Origin: Peromyscus leucopus
Taxonomy: Eukaryota > Chordata > Mammalia > Rodentia > Cricetidae
Length of the DNA: 64,000 nucleotides
Assembly: GCF_004664715.2 (NCBI RefSeq)
Contig: NC_051071.1
Location: 30,816,161-30,880,160, forward strand
Direction: 5' to 3'
The position numbers and the translations under genes were made by a program. Positions 1 to 11,300 of the stretch are shown here, one piece after another. Under the pieces are notes generated by a model. It had not been told where the DNA came from and did no database searches. It saw only the letters and a program-made list of their open reading frames with translations. How positions within the stretch are numbered: the first letter of the stretch is position 1; each line of letters begins with the position of its first letter.

Positions 1-539
1 TGCTAGTAGGTCTCCATGGGGCTACCACTCCTCTAACACAGTCCCCAGCCTTACCTGTGGACATCTTAATTCATCAGGTGTTTACACTGGATTGAATTTT
101 TATTTTAAAGCGTGTGAAAGCTTCAGGCTATTCTTCCTGTATGCTTTTTTCATGTATTACTCTCCCAACTCTGAGTGTTCTTCCTGTGTCTGTGCTCATT
201 GGCTTCTCTGTATTCTTTTTACACTCAGTTCAGGGGTTGATTCCTTTTCAGGGTCCTTTCTCTAAGATTGACCACCTTTTTGTGCCTGCATAGTGTTCTG
301 TCTGCTCTATCCTAAAGCTTAACAGACTTTTCCATTAAGATGATCTATTCCATCTGTACTGTGATGAAACCCTCGAGGACAAGATGATACCATTCATCTC
401 TGCATCTCAAGAGTGTAGGTGGTTCTGATTCAGACACATGCTTAGTAAATTTTAGCCCAAACCATGCCATTTGGTGATCACTCCCAAGTGATCCAGGATT
501 AACTGCTTAGCTCAGCACCAGTGAAAGGCAGCATCTCTC
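1..539. other. Non-coding stretch, no recognised element
   Basis: No gene, RNA gene or confident repeat is visible. Composition is ordinary for rodent intergenic DNA and the frames are short and broken. Confidence 0.4.
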
Positions 540-690
540 AGCTCTCATCCTGCAGTAGTGTCTAGGGAATAGTTTGAAAGCTATTACAGAAACTCTGACT
601 CAGTTTGTCTGACATAAGGCTTGAAAGTTGGCATATTTTTGAAGAGGTTCTCCAGTTAATCTTGATGTGCAGTCAGGACTGAGAGACATA
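540..690 (+). repeat. MER5A-like DNA transposon fragment
   Basis: The stretch around 590-680 (acagaaactctgactcag, then a ttgaagaggttctcc-like block and a tgatgtgcagtcaggac block) follows the order of blocks in the old mammalian hAT-Charlie element MER5A. It is diverged and incomplete, and the assignment rests on remembered consensus only. Confidence 0.4.
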
Positions 691-711
691 ACTTCCAGAA
701 CTCTGAACTAC

Positions 712-1046
712 TGTGATGGTTAAGAGGGATTGACAACAGAATTTAGAACTCCCAAGAAACAGGCTTGGACATATCTGTGAGGGATTATATAGATTAGGTT
801 AACTAATAGGGAAGACCCTAAATGTGGTTGGCACCATCCTTTGGGCTGGGGTCCTGGTTAATGGAGTGGCAGCTTCAATCACCTTCTGCTTCTTGAGGGC
901 AGATGCAATCCGATCAGCTGCCCCGTGTTCCCGCTGCCATGACTTCCTCATTATTTCCATAGAACTATAAACTGAAACAATTTCTCTTTCCATTAAGCTG
1001 CTTCTGTCAGATATTTTGTCTCAGCAATAAGTAGAGTAACTAATAA
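712..1046 (+). mobile_element. MaLR-type solo LTR (rodent)
   Basis: It begins TGTGATGGTTAAG and ends near GTAACTAATA, the TG...TAACTAATACA plan of rodent MaLR LTRs. The block gattaggttaactaa, then the cactccattaacc-type block and a late tttctctttcc segment occur in the usual order. Related LTRs lie at 25,965, 40,273, 42,061, 57,553 and 58,617. Ends are approximate and no clean target duplication was seen. Confidence 0.55.
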
Positions 1047-1204
1047 AGTACCCCCAGGGGAGCAACATTCTTGAGAGCAGCCCTTCTAGGATGCTTGAGC
1101 AAGTGAGAGGGTTTATTAAGGTTTTATTTATTAATCTTGTTTATTTGTTTTTATTAAAAGCGACTTATTCAAAGAATCTTTCAACTATTTAAAATAATAA
1201 TTCA

Positions 1205-2110
1205 ATTTTATTCTTTGAGAATTTCATACATGTGTGCAATTTATTTTGATTACATCAATATCTGATTTCCCTTTCGCCATTCTCTGGATCCCCCTCCCAA
1301 CACATGTCTCTCTCAAGTTCATGTCCTTTGCTCCTTCTTCTCCTTCTCCTTCTTCTTCTTCTTCTCCTTCTCCTTCTCCTCCTCCTTCTCCTTCTCCTCC
1401 TTTTTCTTCTTGTTCCTCTTCCTCCTCCTGCTCCTCTTCCTCTTACTCCTCCTCCTTCTCTTCCCCCTCCTGCTTCTCTTCCTTCATTTTATAATCCCCT
1501 GAGTCCAGTTCATGTTGCTAATATGCACATGGGCCTCTGGCCCCCAACTAGAGCATGGGCAATGTACCACTCACCACACCCCCAAAGAAAACTTACTCTT
1601 ACTGGAACACTCATGAGCTGTCATGTTAATAGCTCTTCCAATAGGGTGAGGCCATTGGAGTCCCTCTCATCCATGGAGGAGCTGTTACTTACTGGTTGAT
1701 CCTATCAGATCTTGCTCAGATAACCACAGCTGCTGTGACTTATGGTTTGAAAGACATTGACATTCCACAGCACTCCTCCATCTCTTGTATTCTTTTGGAC
1801 ACTCCTCCGTGATGTTCCCTGGCCTTTGTGAGGAGATGATATGGATGATTCCTTTAGGGGTGAGCATTAACAGTCACTTATTCTTAGCACTTTGGACAGT
1901 TATGGTTATTTGCATTAACTGCTGTTCACTGCACAAAAGAAGCTTCTCTGACCAAAGGCACTTTGACTACATAACCATTTATCAAAATAGCAACAGGACG
2001 TTCCATTTATAAGTCCTATGACTTCTCTAGCCATGGACTTTGGCCAGGATTAGAGATATCAGTTATAAAGTCCGTCCTGTGGAACAGATAGGCCTCAAAT
2101 CCTATCAAAA
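1205..2110 (-). mobile_element. L1 3' UTR fragment, reverse orientation
   Basis: The low end has the typical reversed rodent L1 tail (tttgagaatttcatacatg, then ttattttgat), and from 1500 onward come reversed L1 3' UTR blocks such as accacagctgctgtgact. It carries the polypyrimidine tract at 1336-1486. No ORF2 is attached. The high end is uncertain, and related sequence may continue to about 2950. Confidence 0.5.
1336..1486. repeat. (CTT/CTC)n polypyrimidine tract
   Basis: About 150 bases almost wholly of C and T on the + strand, in a three-base rhythm. It encodes only Leu- or Ser-rich frames, which are artefacts of the repeat. Such tracts can form triplex DNA. Confidence 0.95.
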
Positions 2111-4639
2111 GTGGTTGGTCACCCTTATGACAGTCATGCCATTATTAAACCAGTGAGCACATCTCACTTGTAAGGTCAGAATTGCATCATGCAGAATCTA
2201 GTGCTGGATAAAAATACTGATACCTCCCCCCCCCCCACCTCCCCATACAGCTTGCATGACACCTTTCAGATCCGTGAAAGTTAACCAGCAGGAAGAAAGT
2301 TTCCCAGTTATTTTGAGATTGTTTTTTTGATGTTCTGCAATCGAAGCATGTGGTATTTCCAGCAGCAGGGGCTCACCATCTAGTTCTGTTGGACAATCAG
2401 GAGCAATGGCAGTGATTTATGTTTTGGAGATGCCCCCGGGGCCTACCTGATATTTCATAGGGAGATATCTCATGTCGCCTAGTGCTGAGGTTTTCATTTA
2501 ATAACCCTTATCTTCTGCAAGTAGCATTGTCTACTTGTGCAGGGTACCTCTGTTAAAACTCTTTTAAGATTATGCTTTTAATGATCTTCATAGTAGTGGG
2601 CTTTCCTAAAGAGTGTTCATACATCTGAGTAGTAGCTATCTCACCTCTACTGCCTTCTCTCCTCCATCTCCCCCTAAAACCTTTAGCCCCAGCACACCCC
2701 GCTTTCTTTCATATCACGGTGTTCTACTATCCCTTCCAATTGCAGTTTTGAACTGAGTTATAAGGCAGTAGGCTTCCATATGGATTTCCCACATTCCTTT
2801 TATTTTGATTAACTTTCTCCTATGCCTTAGTTTCCCCATCCTCATGCCTCTTTGATTAATCCTTCTCACCTCCAGTATGCTCCTGTTCTAATTTCATTTT
2901 TTACCTATATTCTACTAATCATACTATTTTAATTTGAGTTTTTATTGTTTTGACATCTTGGGGATTTGCTTGTCCTGGAGGGGTGAGCCCTCCCAGGACC
3001 AGCTGATATGTACAGATGACAAATAACTGTGGACATCTCTTTTCAGTGCAAACCAGCTAGATTAGAAGTCTCTGTCCCTCACGTAGAGTTTCCATTTCAT
3101 AGGCAGCACTGTGTTCCTGCTTGAATCTCTCCAGGGCCAGGCATCACAACACCAGGGAGAGCGTCTGTATTCAAGAGCACACTGAAATCCCTCCCACTAA
3201 CTAATCCCAAGTTTGCTTCCCTGTCTCACCTGCCTCAGTGGATGTCACATAAAATTGATCTGTCCCCAGTGCCTGCTCTCAAATCCACTCCTGTTTGATC
3301 CTGTGGGACCCTGAACAGGGTGCTTCAAGACCACTGAACAAACTCTCTCCCTCCTGGAAGCCATTTCTCTGTCACAGGCCTTCTCACACCTGATTAAAAC
3401 AAGTTGTGTTACCCATTAAGAGGAGGGACCTCATGGAGAGGGTTAGAATTCAGAAAGCATAGGACCTGAGGGGAGGATGTGTAACAAGAAAGGAGACTGC
3501 AGAGATTAGTCAGCCTTTCATCCTGGGGGACATGCCAATGGTAACCAGAGGCTCCCCAAACAGAAGCTTGCATATGATTACTGCTGGCTTTGCTCTGGGG
3601 ACTGCTGTGTGTTCCCCACGCTTTCCCCTAGGGGGCAGCAGAAGGCCCTGGTGCATAACTTGTGGGTAGTAGGGAGCTAATGAGCCAGAATCTCTATCCA
3701 TAAGGACGTTTTCTGGAAGATTATTCAAAAAGAAGGCAGAGGCTGTCAGCAAAAACAGTCCAGTCCCCAGGGGAGAACGACAGGAAGCCAGTCTGAATCC
3801 CAAGTGTAGCCCTGTTGAGCTTATCAGCTGAAAGACTCCTGGATAAAGTGTTCACTGGGCCCCCTCAGGGCTCCCAGGTGACCTGCTGTCCCAGGGCTAT
3901 GAGTCACCCTAGCATTGATGAAAGTTCTGCTCTCAGACATCTTTCATCAATTCCTTTTTATCTTTGCTCTAACTGAGGGAGGATAAGCTTCCATTTTGCA
4001 GTCCCTCCTCATGCAGCTTGTAGCATCTATTGATTTTTTTTTCAAGTTGATACAGGCACAGAAAGAGAGTGGCCTTCACAGGTAAAGTCCTCAACGTGAG
4101 AGAGGAGTATAGATGCCTGAAACCTCCTCCTTTAAAGGGTTAGATCCTGCAGGACATAAGACACAAGTGTTCAAATACCCTGGTTTAGTTCTCCTCCTTA
4201 TTTTGTATCACTCTTAAAACAAACCCCCCTTGCTGATGATCAGAATACAAGGTAGCACAAAGTTGCATTCAACACTTACTTCCTTGCAGGCTTTTAGCAG
4301 AGGGAAGGCACAGACTGGACAGCAATGAAACTCAAATCAGAGCATCTCAGAGCAACTGGCACTCAGGAATCCATGACTCACAAAATAGTTTCTCATTTCT
4401 TATATAATTCAGCCTACACAAGATCAATGTTTCATGGCTTAGGAATTTGAGTCTGTGAAGTACAGGCATTTATTCACCCAGTAAATATCCCCCCAGCATC
4501 TTTTACAGACCTAGAACTGTCTATGACCCCCAGAACTCTCTGGGGATTCCATGTGACAGAAAGAAAGGCTTTCCTACCACTGAGCCATGCTAAGGAGTTC
4601 TAAAAATGATCCTGAACCTGGGTTTCCTGGTGTTACTAC
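2111..4639. other. Non-coding stretch, mostly single-copy
   Basis: There is a short C-run at 2227-2237. The region 2400-2950 may still be diverged L1 3' UTR. No frame longer than about 100 codons is present, and the 97-codon - strand frame at 3510-3803 has no recognisable domain. I see no promoter or splice structure supporting a gene. Confidence 0.45.
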
Positions 4640-4820
4640 AGTGAGAGGAGTTTTGATGGCTGTTCAGGGGAAAGCTGTATGATCATGAATGAATGTCTAA
4701 GCTTCTTCAAGACACAGAGAAAAATATTGTATCTATCTCAAATGGCTACTGAGAACTGTAGATGCTACAAGGTTTAATGTCTGGTCCATAGTCAGGGCTC
4801 CATAAAAGATATTTATTACT
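4640..4820 (+). repeat. MIR SINE relic
   Basis: Blocks near 4727-4815 (atggctactgagaactgtag, tctggtccatagtcagggct, tccataaaagatatttatta) follow the 3' half of the MIR consensus. The copy is old and diverged. Confidence 0.45.
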
Positions 4821-5343
4821 TTTTGAGTAGCTATGAAGTGTTGGAATTAGGAGCAATTACTTCTTACTGGGGAAGTCAGCAGAGACAAGTCCTTAGAAGA
4901 CATGGTCTGGACATTGGAAAGGAATTCTCAGTTCTTGGAAAAGTATCTCTCCCTTGCTTAGAAAGTGCTTAGTTGAGTAACATTTAATAAGTCTTTTACA
5001 TTATTTTGTTCATTTTCTACAAGACTGTATGAGAAAGCTGTGAGTTCAAAATCTACATGTGGGTTATAGCAAGAGCCACAGAAGAGAAGAGACATTGTGT
5101 TAAATGATACAGAAAGCACAGTAGATATGAAATTGAGTTCAGTTTTTTTTAAATAAACTTTTTTCTTTGGTAACAAATAGAGTAAATGAGAGTTTGAATT
5201 CTGACTCCACCTGGGACTAGTTTTGTACCTTGAATAAATTTATAGTAAGTCCTGTGGTCTTGGTTCCTTCTCTTAGAATTGTTAATATCATCTTTAGTGT
5301 TATGGGGATAATTGGCTAACAAAGGAGAGTTGAAATATAAAAT

Positions 5344-5550
5344 TAGAGCCTGAAGAGGTGTCTCAGTGGTTAAAACCACTGGCTGATCTTCCAGAGGACC
5401 TGGGTTTGATTCCCAGCACCCACATAGTAGTTAATAATTATCCATAACTTCAATTCCAGGGTATTTGACACTTTTCATAGCCACTGTACACAAATGTTGA
5501 CAAAACTCCCATACACAGGAAATATAAGAAAAACATAAAATTAATGCATC
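5344..5550 (+). mobile_element. B2/B3-family SINE
   Basis: It starts gcctgaagaggtgtctcag and contains the tRNA-like boxes (tctcagtggtta, gggtttgattccc), followed by a B3-like body and an A-rich end (gaaatataagaaaaacataa). It is diverged from the younger B2 at 6837. Confidence 0.75.
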
Positions 5551-6164
5551 AGACACTTTTCTTTCTTAACACTCAATGATTTAGTCTATTTTGTTCTCCT
5601 ATGACGATACCAAAAGCCAAGTGATTTATTATTATCATGTTTATTTGGGTAATGGTCCTAGAGGTTATGAACGGTAAGTGTGAGTGGTCAGATTTGGTGA
5701 AGGTCTTATGAAAAAAGGTATAATATGGCAAGAAAAGGATAGAAGGGTCCCAAACTTGCTGTTTTACCAGACACTCTTTCCTAACCTATTCCTTTAGTGA
5801 CTACAGTAACCCATCCTCATCTTTACTTCCTAGTCATTTTTTCTTAAAGAGTCTACCTCATGGTACTGTTGTGTTGAGGATCAGTTTCTACAACATGACT
5901 TTTGGGGACTCAGTGGTCTATGGTAGAGTATGGGGAGGAGTCCTGTGCCCATCCTGAGGTTTGTTCCCCCCTCTGGAGGTGTAGCGGTGGCAAGCAGCTG
6001 GTTCAACTCTGTGAATAAAAGCTGATACTTGGCTCTTAGAACTGTGCTGTAGCTGGAAGGTAAACAGGATGATGCTTCCAGTACTTTCAGTAGTCTAGAA
6101 AGTCTAGTGGCCATCTTATAGTAAGCTAAACATCCAAAAATTGAGGTGTTGCTTAGGTTGTTTC

Positions 6165-6715
6165 TTGGTTAAAACCCTCAAAGGATCCCATTTACATTGA
6201 GTAAAGCCAGTGTCTTCTCATTGCCCAGCTCAATTGCCTCAGCCCCGATGTCTTTCTGCATCATGCCCTACTGTTTCACTCTAAGTGACTGTTCCACGTG
6301 TACTCTCATGATGTCTCAATGTTCCAACCTCTGCATACACTGCTCTCCTTAGGGTGATGTCCACAGGGATCACTCCTATTTCCTCTATCTAGCTCATTCT
6401 TCATGAGTCCCATACTGCCCACTCTATTTTTAATCACAATTTATTTTTCTCACACATACCATCTCTACATAGTCCATGGCTACCTTTCTTTACTTTTTTA
6501 CATTAACACTTATCATCATATAATTTACTTATCATTATTTTTGCTAAATTTTTGTTTTGAAATTATGTCCTCACTAGAATTCATACTCCACAAGGACCTG
6601 GGGTTTTTCTTTAACATTATATTCACGTGTGTATCACAAGAATACCCAATAAACCAGGCATATTGCAGGTGTCTACTGCATACTTACTACCAAATAAATG
6701 AATACATTTTAGTTG
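6165..6715 (+). repeat. L2 LINE 3'-end fragment
   Basis: The order of blocks (aaccctcaaaggatcccatt, later catcatgccctactgtttc, then an A/T-rich 3' UTR closing with aataaatgaataca) fits the 3' end of the old mammalian LINE L2. It is heavily mutated and has no coding content. Confidence 0.5.
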
Positions 6716-6808
6716 AAATTGTGTTAACTCACTTCAAGACAAAAACTCACAATGGAAAATTTAAACACAAAATTGGGAGATAAACTCTTTCCTAATAAGA
6801 ATGTTTTA

Positions 6809-7014
<206 letters not shown>

Positions 7015-7026
7015 AAGAATGTTTTA

Positions 7027-7378
7027 ATTAGTATAAACTGAATTAGATACATTTAAAAATGTAAGTGATTAATTCATTGGAGGTATCAAATTTCTTAAAA
7101 TGGAGTGTGAACTATGTGAAATATCAGGAGAAATGATACTGAATAGAGATCATCTCATTGACCCTGAAAGACCTAAGCGTTGAACACTTACTGTTAGCAT
7201 CAGTATTCACTTCACAGTTGCATATTTCCTTGTTGTTTTTTCTTTGCTTCCCCATGTTTACATTGCACTGTCGTTTCAGAATTACCAACCTATGAAACCT
7301 GTTTTGAACAGAGAAGTTAAGATAAAAACATTGTCTCTAGTGAAGCTCAGCATACTAAGCAGTGTCCTGGGTGTGGGC

Positions 7379-7427
<49 letters not shown>

Positions 7428-9576
7428 GGGTGGGGGTGGGGAGACAGGACAGAGAGACACACAGAGAGAGACAGAGACAGAGAGACACAGTGAGAGAGAC
7501 AGAGACAGAGAAAAGAGTCAGAGAGACAGAGAAGGAAATAGTGTCTCAAATGTACATCTCCATCTATATTTCTTCCTCCACATGCCAGAAGTGGGTACTT
7601 ACTTAAGGGGAAATATTTTTGTTATTTCATTGAGTAAAAGGAACTGAGAAGGAGATACAGTGCTTCATGCCTTGATTATCTCCTTCCACCAACTTGCTCT
7701 TTATCTCCACGGGGAGACTGGAGGCAGTAATTAAAGAATTAAACCTCCTTTATTCATTCATGCAAAGCACAGGATCTTCAGCCATTTGGTATTTATTTTC
7801 CAGATGAGAGAGTTTAATTTATTTTTCTTTCATCCTTTGAAACCCAGCTGCCTGACCCACAACTGCCTCCTACTGTGGCTATGAGGGACTCCCACTTTTC
7901 TTCTTGAATGGGGCTCACTTATGTCAGGCAGGTGAAGAAATGTGACAGGAGTCTATGTGAGATCGAATCCTCATTCACCTTGAATGGCCTGGGTGGTAGG
8001 GTGGAATCCATTCCTATCCCGTTTTCCTGGGCCTCTTATTGTTGCTGATGCTGGTAAAGCTGTTTCAGGCACTGCAGAGCTCACTTCACACAAGTGTGCA
8101 AAGTGGACCTCAGTCCAAATCTTCATTCCTCATAGCATGACTGATGCATATGGTTGCCAGGGCTCCCAGGCAGCAGAGGGAATTAATTCTATTATTGCCA
8201 GTGGATGCTTTGTGCACAAGATACCTACTACCTTAACATTGGCCCTAGGATCCCTACATAGTCCCCCTTTTCTTGTCTAACCTCTATCCATACACATTTT
8301 GAAAACAAGTTTCGATTTTCACATACTTTCCTTAAAGTATGATTTAGTGCTTCAATATCTTAAGAGTGTGAGCTCAGAGGACAGTGAGAATTATTCACAC
8401 CAACCTTGCTATACAAGGTTGATTTTCCTTCCTTGGTGTCTAGAACTCAGACAGATGGGATGCTTCAGGGGTGATAATATGTCCTTTCTAAGGATCTAAA
8501 CTTAAAGCCCAAGAATCAACCCCTACCAAACACAGCCTGACATGAGCAGCTTTCACACATAAGATGTCTCTTGGTGCCTCAGTTTCTCACAAGCAAAATA
8601 AAAATGTGCTAGTGTGTGCAGGTGGTTTTGAACACCACATATATAAAATATTTAAGAAAATACCATCAGATCTAACTTAAATTCCAACTTTTTATATCCA
8701 ACTTAGAAATTTCAACTTATATCTTCAGGATCAAGTATAAACAGACTAAATACAAGATAGGGCTTGAGATGTTGTAGGCTCTGGACAGACAGGACAGGTA
8801 GATAATTTGGGAATATCTATGATAACTCAGATCTTTACTCTTATCTCTTGATTGCCAAGTGTATTTTCTGACTGCTCATGGATTATTTGGAGGGTAGACA
8901 GCAAGTCTGGGACCAAGGTGAAGATGCCTGTGCTAAGAGGGGAAGCAGCACCCAGATACAGTAGCAGGGTCAGCAATATGTTTTGTAGTTATAGTCAACA
9001 CCATTGTCAGAAACTACTTAAGCACTATTTCATTTAATGGCCACAGTGTCACAAATTAGGTAGGCATTATCTTCATTCCTGCGCTAAGTCTTGCTTACTT
9101 GGTTTGTACAAGCAAGGAAGTTAACAACCAGAGAAGCTAACTTACTCAAACAGAGCTACACACCTAAGTGGCAAAAGTGGAAAGTCACAATGCAAATGGA
9201 GCATGTGACTTGTGTCCAGAACCTAGCCATTCTATTAAGATTCAAGTCACCAGAGAAGCAGCAGGTATTAAATTCAGAGGACTGGAGTTAACATGTGGTC
9301 AGAAGTAGAGAATGCTGGTCCAGGCAGATGGCAAAGGGCAGAATGACTTAAATGTGCTGAGTAGTGTTAGGTATATTTGTTCCTTTTATGCACACCTTGT
9401 TCTCTTCTAGTAGTCATCCTTATAGGAGTCATACTCTGTGCAATGCCTGGGGAAAAATCTTGTAAGTCAAGGCCTATATTCTATTGGTTTGCCTTATTTA
9501 TTATTTATGTGCAAGGACCCAATTGTGTTCTATGACTGCAGATTTAAAGAGTTTCTGTCTGTAGGAATTTCAATTC
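7027..9576. other. Non-coding stretch with simple repeats and MIR relics
   Basis: It holds the CA tract at 7380, a GA-rich run to about 7530, and MIR-like pieces near 8565-8690 and 9010-9180. The frame at 7984-8280 (98 codons) shows no known domain. No gene can be supported. Confidence 0.45.
7380..7425. repeat. (CA)n microsatellite
   Basis: An uninterrupted CA run of about 23 units. It is followed by a G-rich patch and a (GA)-rich stretch to about 7530. Confidence 0.98.
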
Positions 9577-9664
9577 TAGTATAGGAGAGGGGCATTTTCA
9601 GTGTAGTAAGTTCTCACACTTAGTACAGGAGAGGGGCATTTTCAGTGTAGTAAGTTTTCACATG
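9577..9664 (+). repeat. 44-bp tandem duplication
   Basis: Copy 1 at 9577-9620 and copy 2 at 9621-9664 share gagaggggcattttcagtgt and neighbouring bases with only a few differences. They are exactly adjacent. Confidence 0.9.
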
Positions 9665-9735
9665 TAGCAGAGACTGCTTTGCCTGGGACATGGAGGAAGG
9701 GCTTCCACAAAGAGATAGTCCTCAATGTAACTCTC

Positions 9736-9758
9736 AAAAAAAAAAAAAAAAAAAAAAA
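9736..9758. repeat. Poly-A run
   Basis: A run of about 23 A immediately upstream of GAGCAG and of the putative 5' end of the large L1. It may have been the insertion target or the tail of an earlier retroposon. Confidence 0.9.
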
Positions 9759-10147
9759 GAGCAGAGGAGAAAACCAGGTAGGCTGTCTGCAGACCTTTTC
9801 TTCTCTCTCTGTTCCCCTAGATTCAATCCTCCAGTCTTGTCCCTAGTGCAGTAACAGACCACCTCCCTTCACCCCTGCCCACATCTCTTGTGGATCCCAC
9901 AGACCATCCCCTCCCCCTACTTCTCACTGCATTCCAGCCTCCAAAACCAGAAGGCATTCCTTGTGAACACACCAGCTGATCAGGCCTATAAAATAGGCAA
10001 AACACAGCCATTAAACTCTGAAAGTCCAGACAGAAAAAAGCAAAAGGTACAAAACACCCACCCAACAAAGACAAACCCAGAAATCAGCACATAGACCTAA
10101 GCTAGATGCCTAGAGCCAGTGTAAGAATCAATACCAGTCAGGGCATT

Positions 10148-11172
10148 ATGTCTCCATTACAGCCCAGTTATCCCTGAATATTCCAACATAGCTGATGCCC
10201 AAGAAAAAGACCTTAAAACCAACTATATGAAGATAGAGGTCTTTAAAGAAGAAAGGAATAAGTCCCTTAAAGAAATCCAGAAAAACAAACAAACAAACAA
10301 TCAGAGGAAACAAATAAATCCCTTAAAGAAAACCAAAAAAATGCAAACAAACAGTTGAAGGAAATGAATGAAATCATTCAAGACCTGAAAATGTAAATAG
10401 ATGCAAAAAGGAAAACACAAGCTGAGGGAAATTCTGGAAATGAAAAATTTAAGAATCTAAACAGGAACAGAGGCAAGCTTTGCCAATAGAATAACAAAAG
10501 ATGAAAGAGAAATTTCAGGCATCGAAGATATAATAGAAGAAATGGACACATCCGTTAAAGAAAATGTTAAATCTAAAAAATTGCTGACACAAAACATCCA
10601 GGAAATCTGGGATAGCATAAAAAGACCAAACCTAAGAATAACAGGAATGGAAGAAGGAGAAGAACCCAAACTCAAAGGCACAGAAAATATTTTCAATAAA
10701 ATCATAGAATAAAAATTTCCTAACCTAAAATAGCAGATGCCTGTAAAGGTACAAGCAGCATACAGAACATCAAATAGATTGGACCAGAAAAGAAAGTCCC
10801 CTCACCACATAATAATCAAAACACTAAACATACAGAACAAAGAAATAATATTAAAAGCTTCAAGAAAAAAAAGACAAAGTAACATATAAAGGCAGACCTA
10901 TTAGAATTAGATCTGACTTTTTAATGGAGACTCTAGAAGCCAGAAGGGCCTGGAGAGATGTGCTTCAGACTCTAAGAGACCACAGATGCCAGCAAAGACT
11001 ACTATATCCAGCAAAACTTTCAATCACCAAAGATGGAGAAAATAAGATATCCCATGACAAATTCAACTTAAAACAATATCTATATACAAATCCAGCCCTA
11101 CAGAAGGTGTTAGAAGGAAACCTTCAACCTAAGGAAGTTAACTACACCCATGAAAACGCATGCATTGAATAA
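10148..11172 (+). pseudogene. L1 ORF1 remnant (RNA-binding chaperone)
   Basis: L1 ORF1 encodes a trimeric nucleic-acid chaperone that coats L1 RNA in the cytoplasm. Here the likely start is ATG at 10,148. The Lys/Glu-rich coiled-coil segment runs to about 10,450, and the RNA-recognition and C-terminal parts follow to about 11,170. The last 82 codons (10,924-11,172) stay open and begin METLEARRAWRD, matching the conserved C-terminal region of rodent ORF1. Upstream, stops (for example near 10,395) and frameshifts split the frame, so no full-length protein is possible. It is followed by the ORF1-ORF2 spacer with a CCA repeat. Identification is by recalled family pattern; confidence is high for the family and nil for function. 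Confidence 0.75.
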
Positions 11173-11202
11173 TCTCACACCAGCAAAACCCAAAGAAGGA
11201 CA

Positions 11203-11271
11203 CACACACAACCACTACCACCACCACTACCACCACCACCACCACCACCACCACCACCACCACCACCACCA
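11203..11271 (+). repeat. (CCA)n simple repeat in L1 spacer
   Basis: After a short ACACAC run, CCA/CCT units repeat to about 11,270, between the ORF1 stop and the ORF2 start. The - strand L1 carries a (CA)n/(CCA)n repeat at the same place (about 53,790-53,833). Confidence 0.9.
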
Positions 11272-11300
11272 ATAACAACAAAAACAACAAGATAACAGAA

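Noticed and set aside
1304..1699. 131-codon Leu/Pro-rich open frame
   Set aside because: It is a translation of the polypyrimidine tract and of reversed L1 3' UTR, with no domain and no start context.
7244..7606. 120-codon frame across the CA/GA repeats
   Set aside because: Most of the peptide is Thr-His and Arg-Glu repeats from the microsatellite.
10924..11172. 82-codon frame as a stand-alone gene
   Set aside because: It is the surviving C-terminal end of a broken L1 ORF1.
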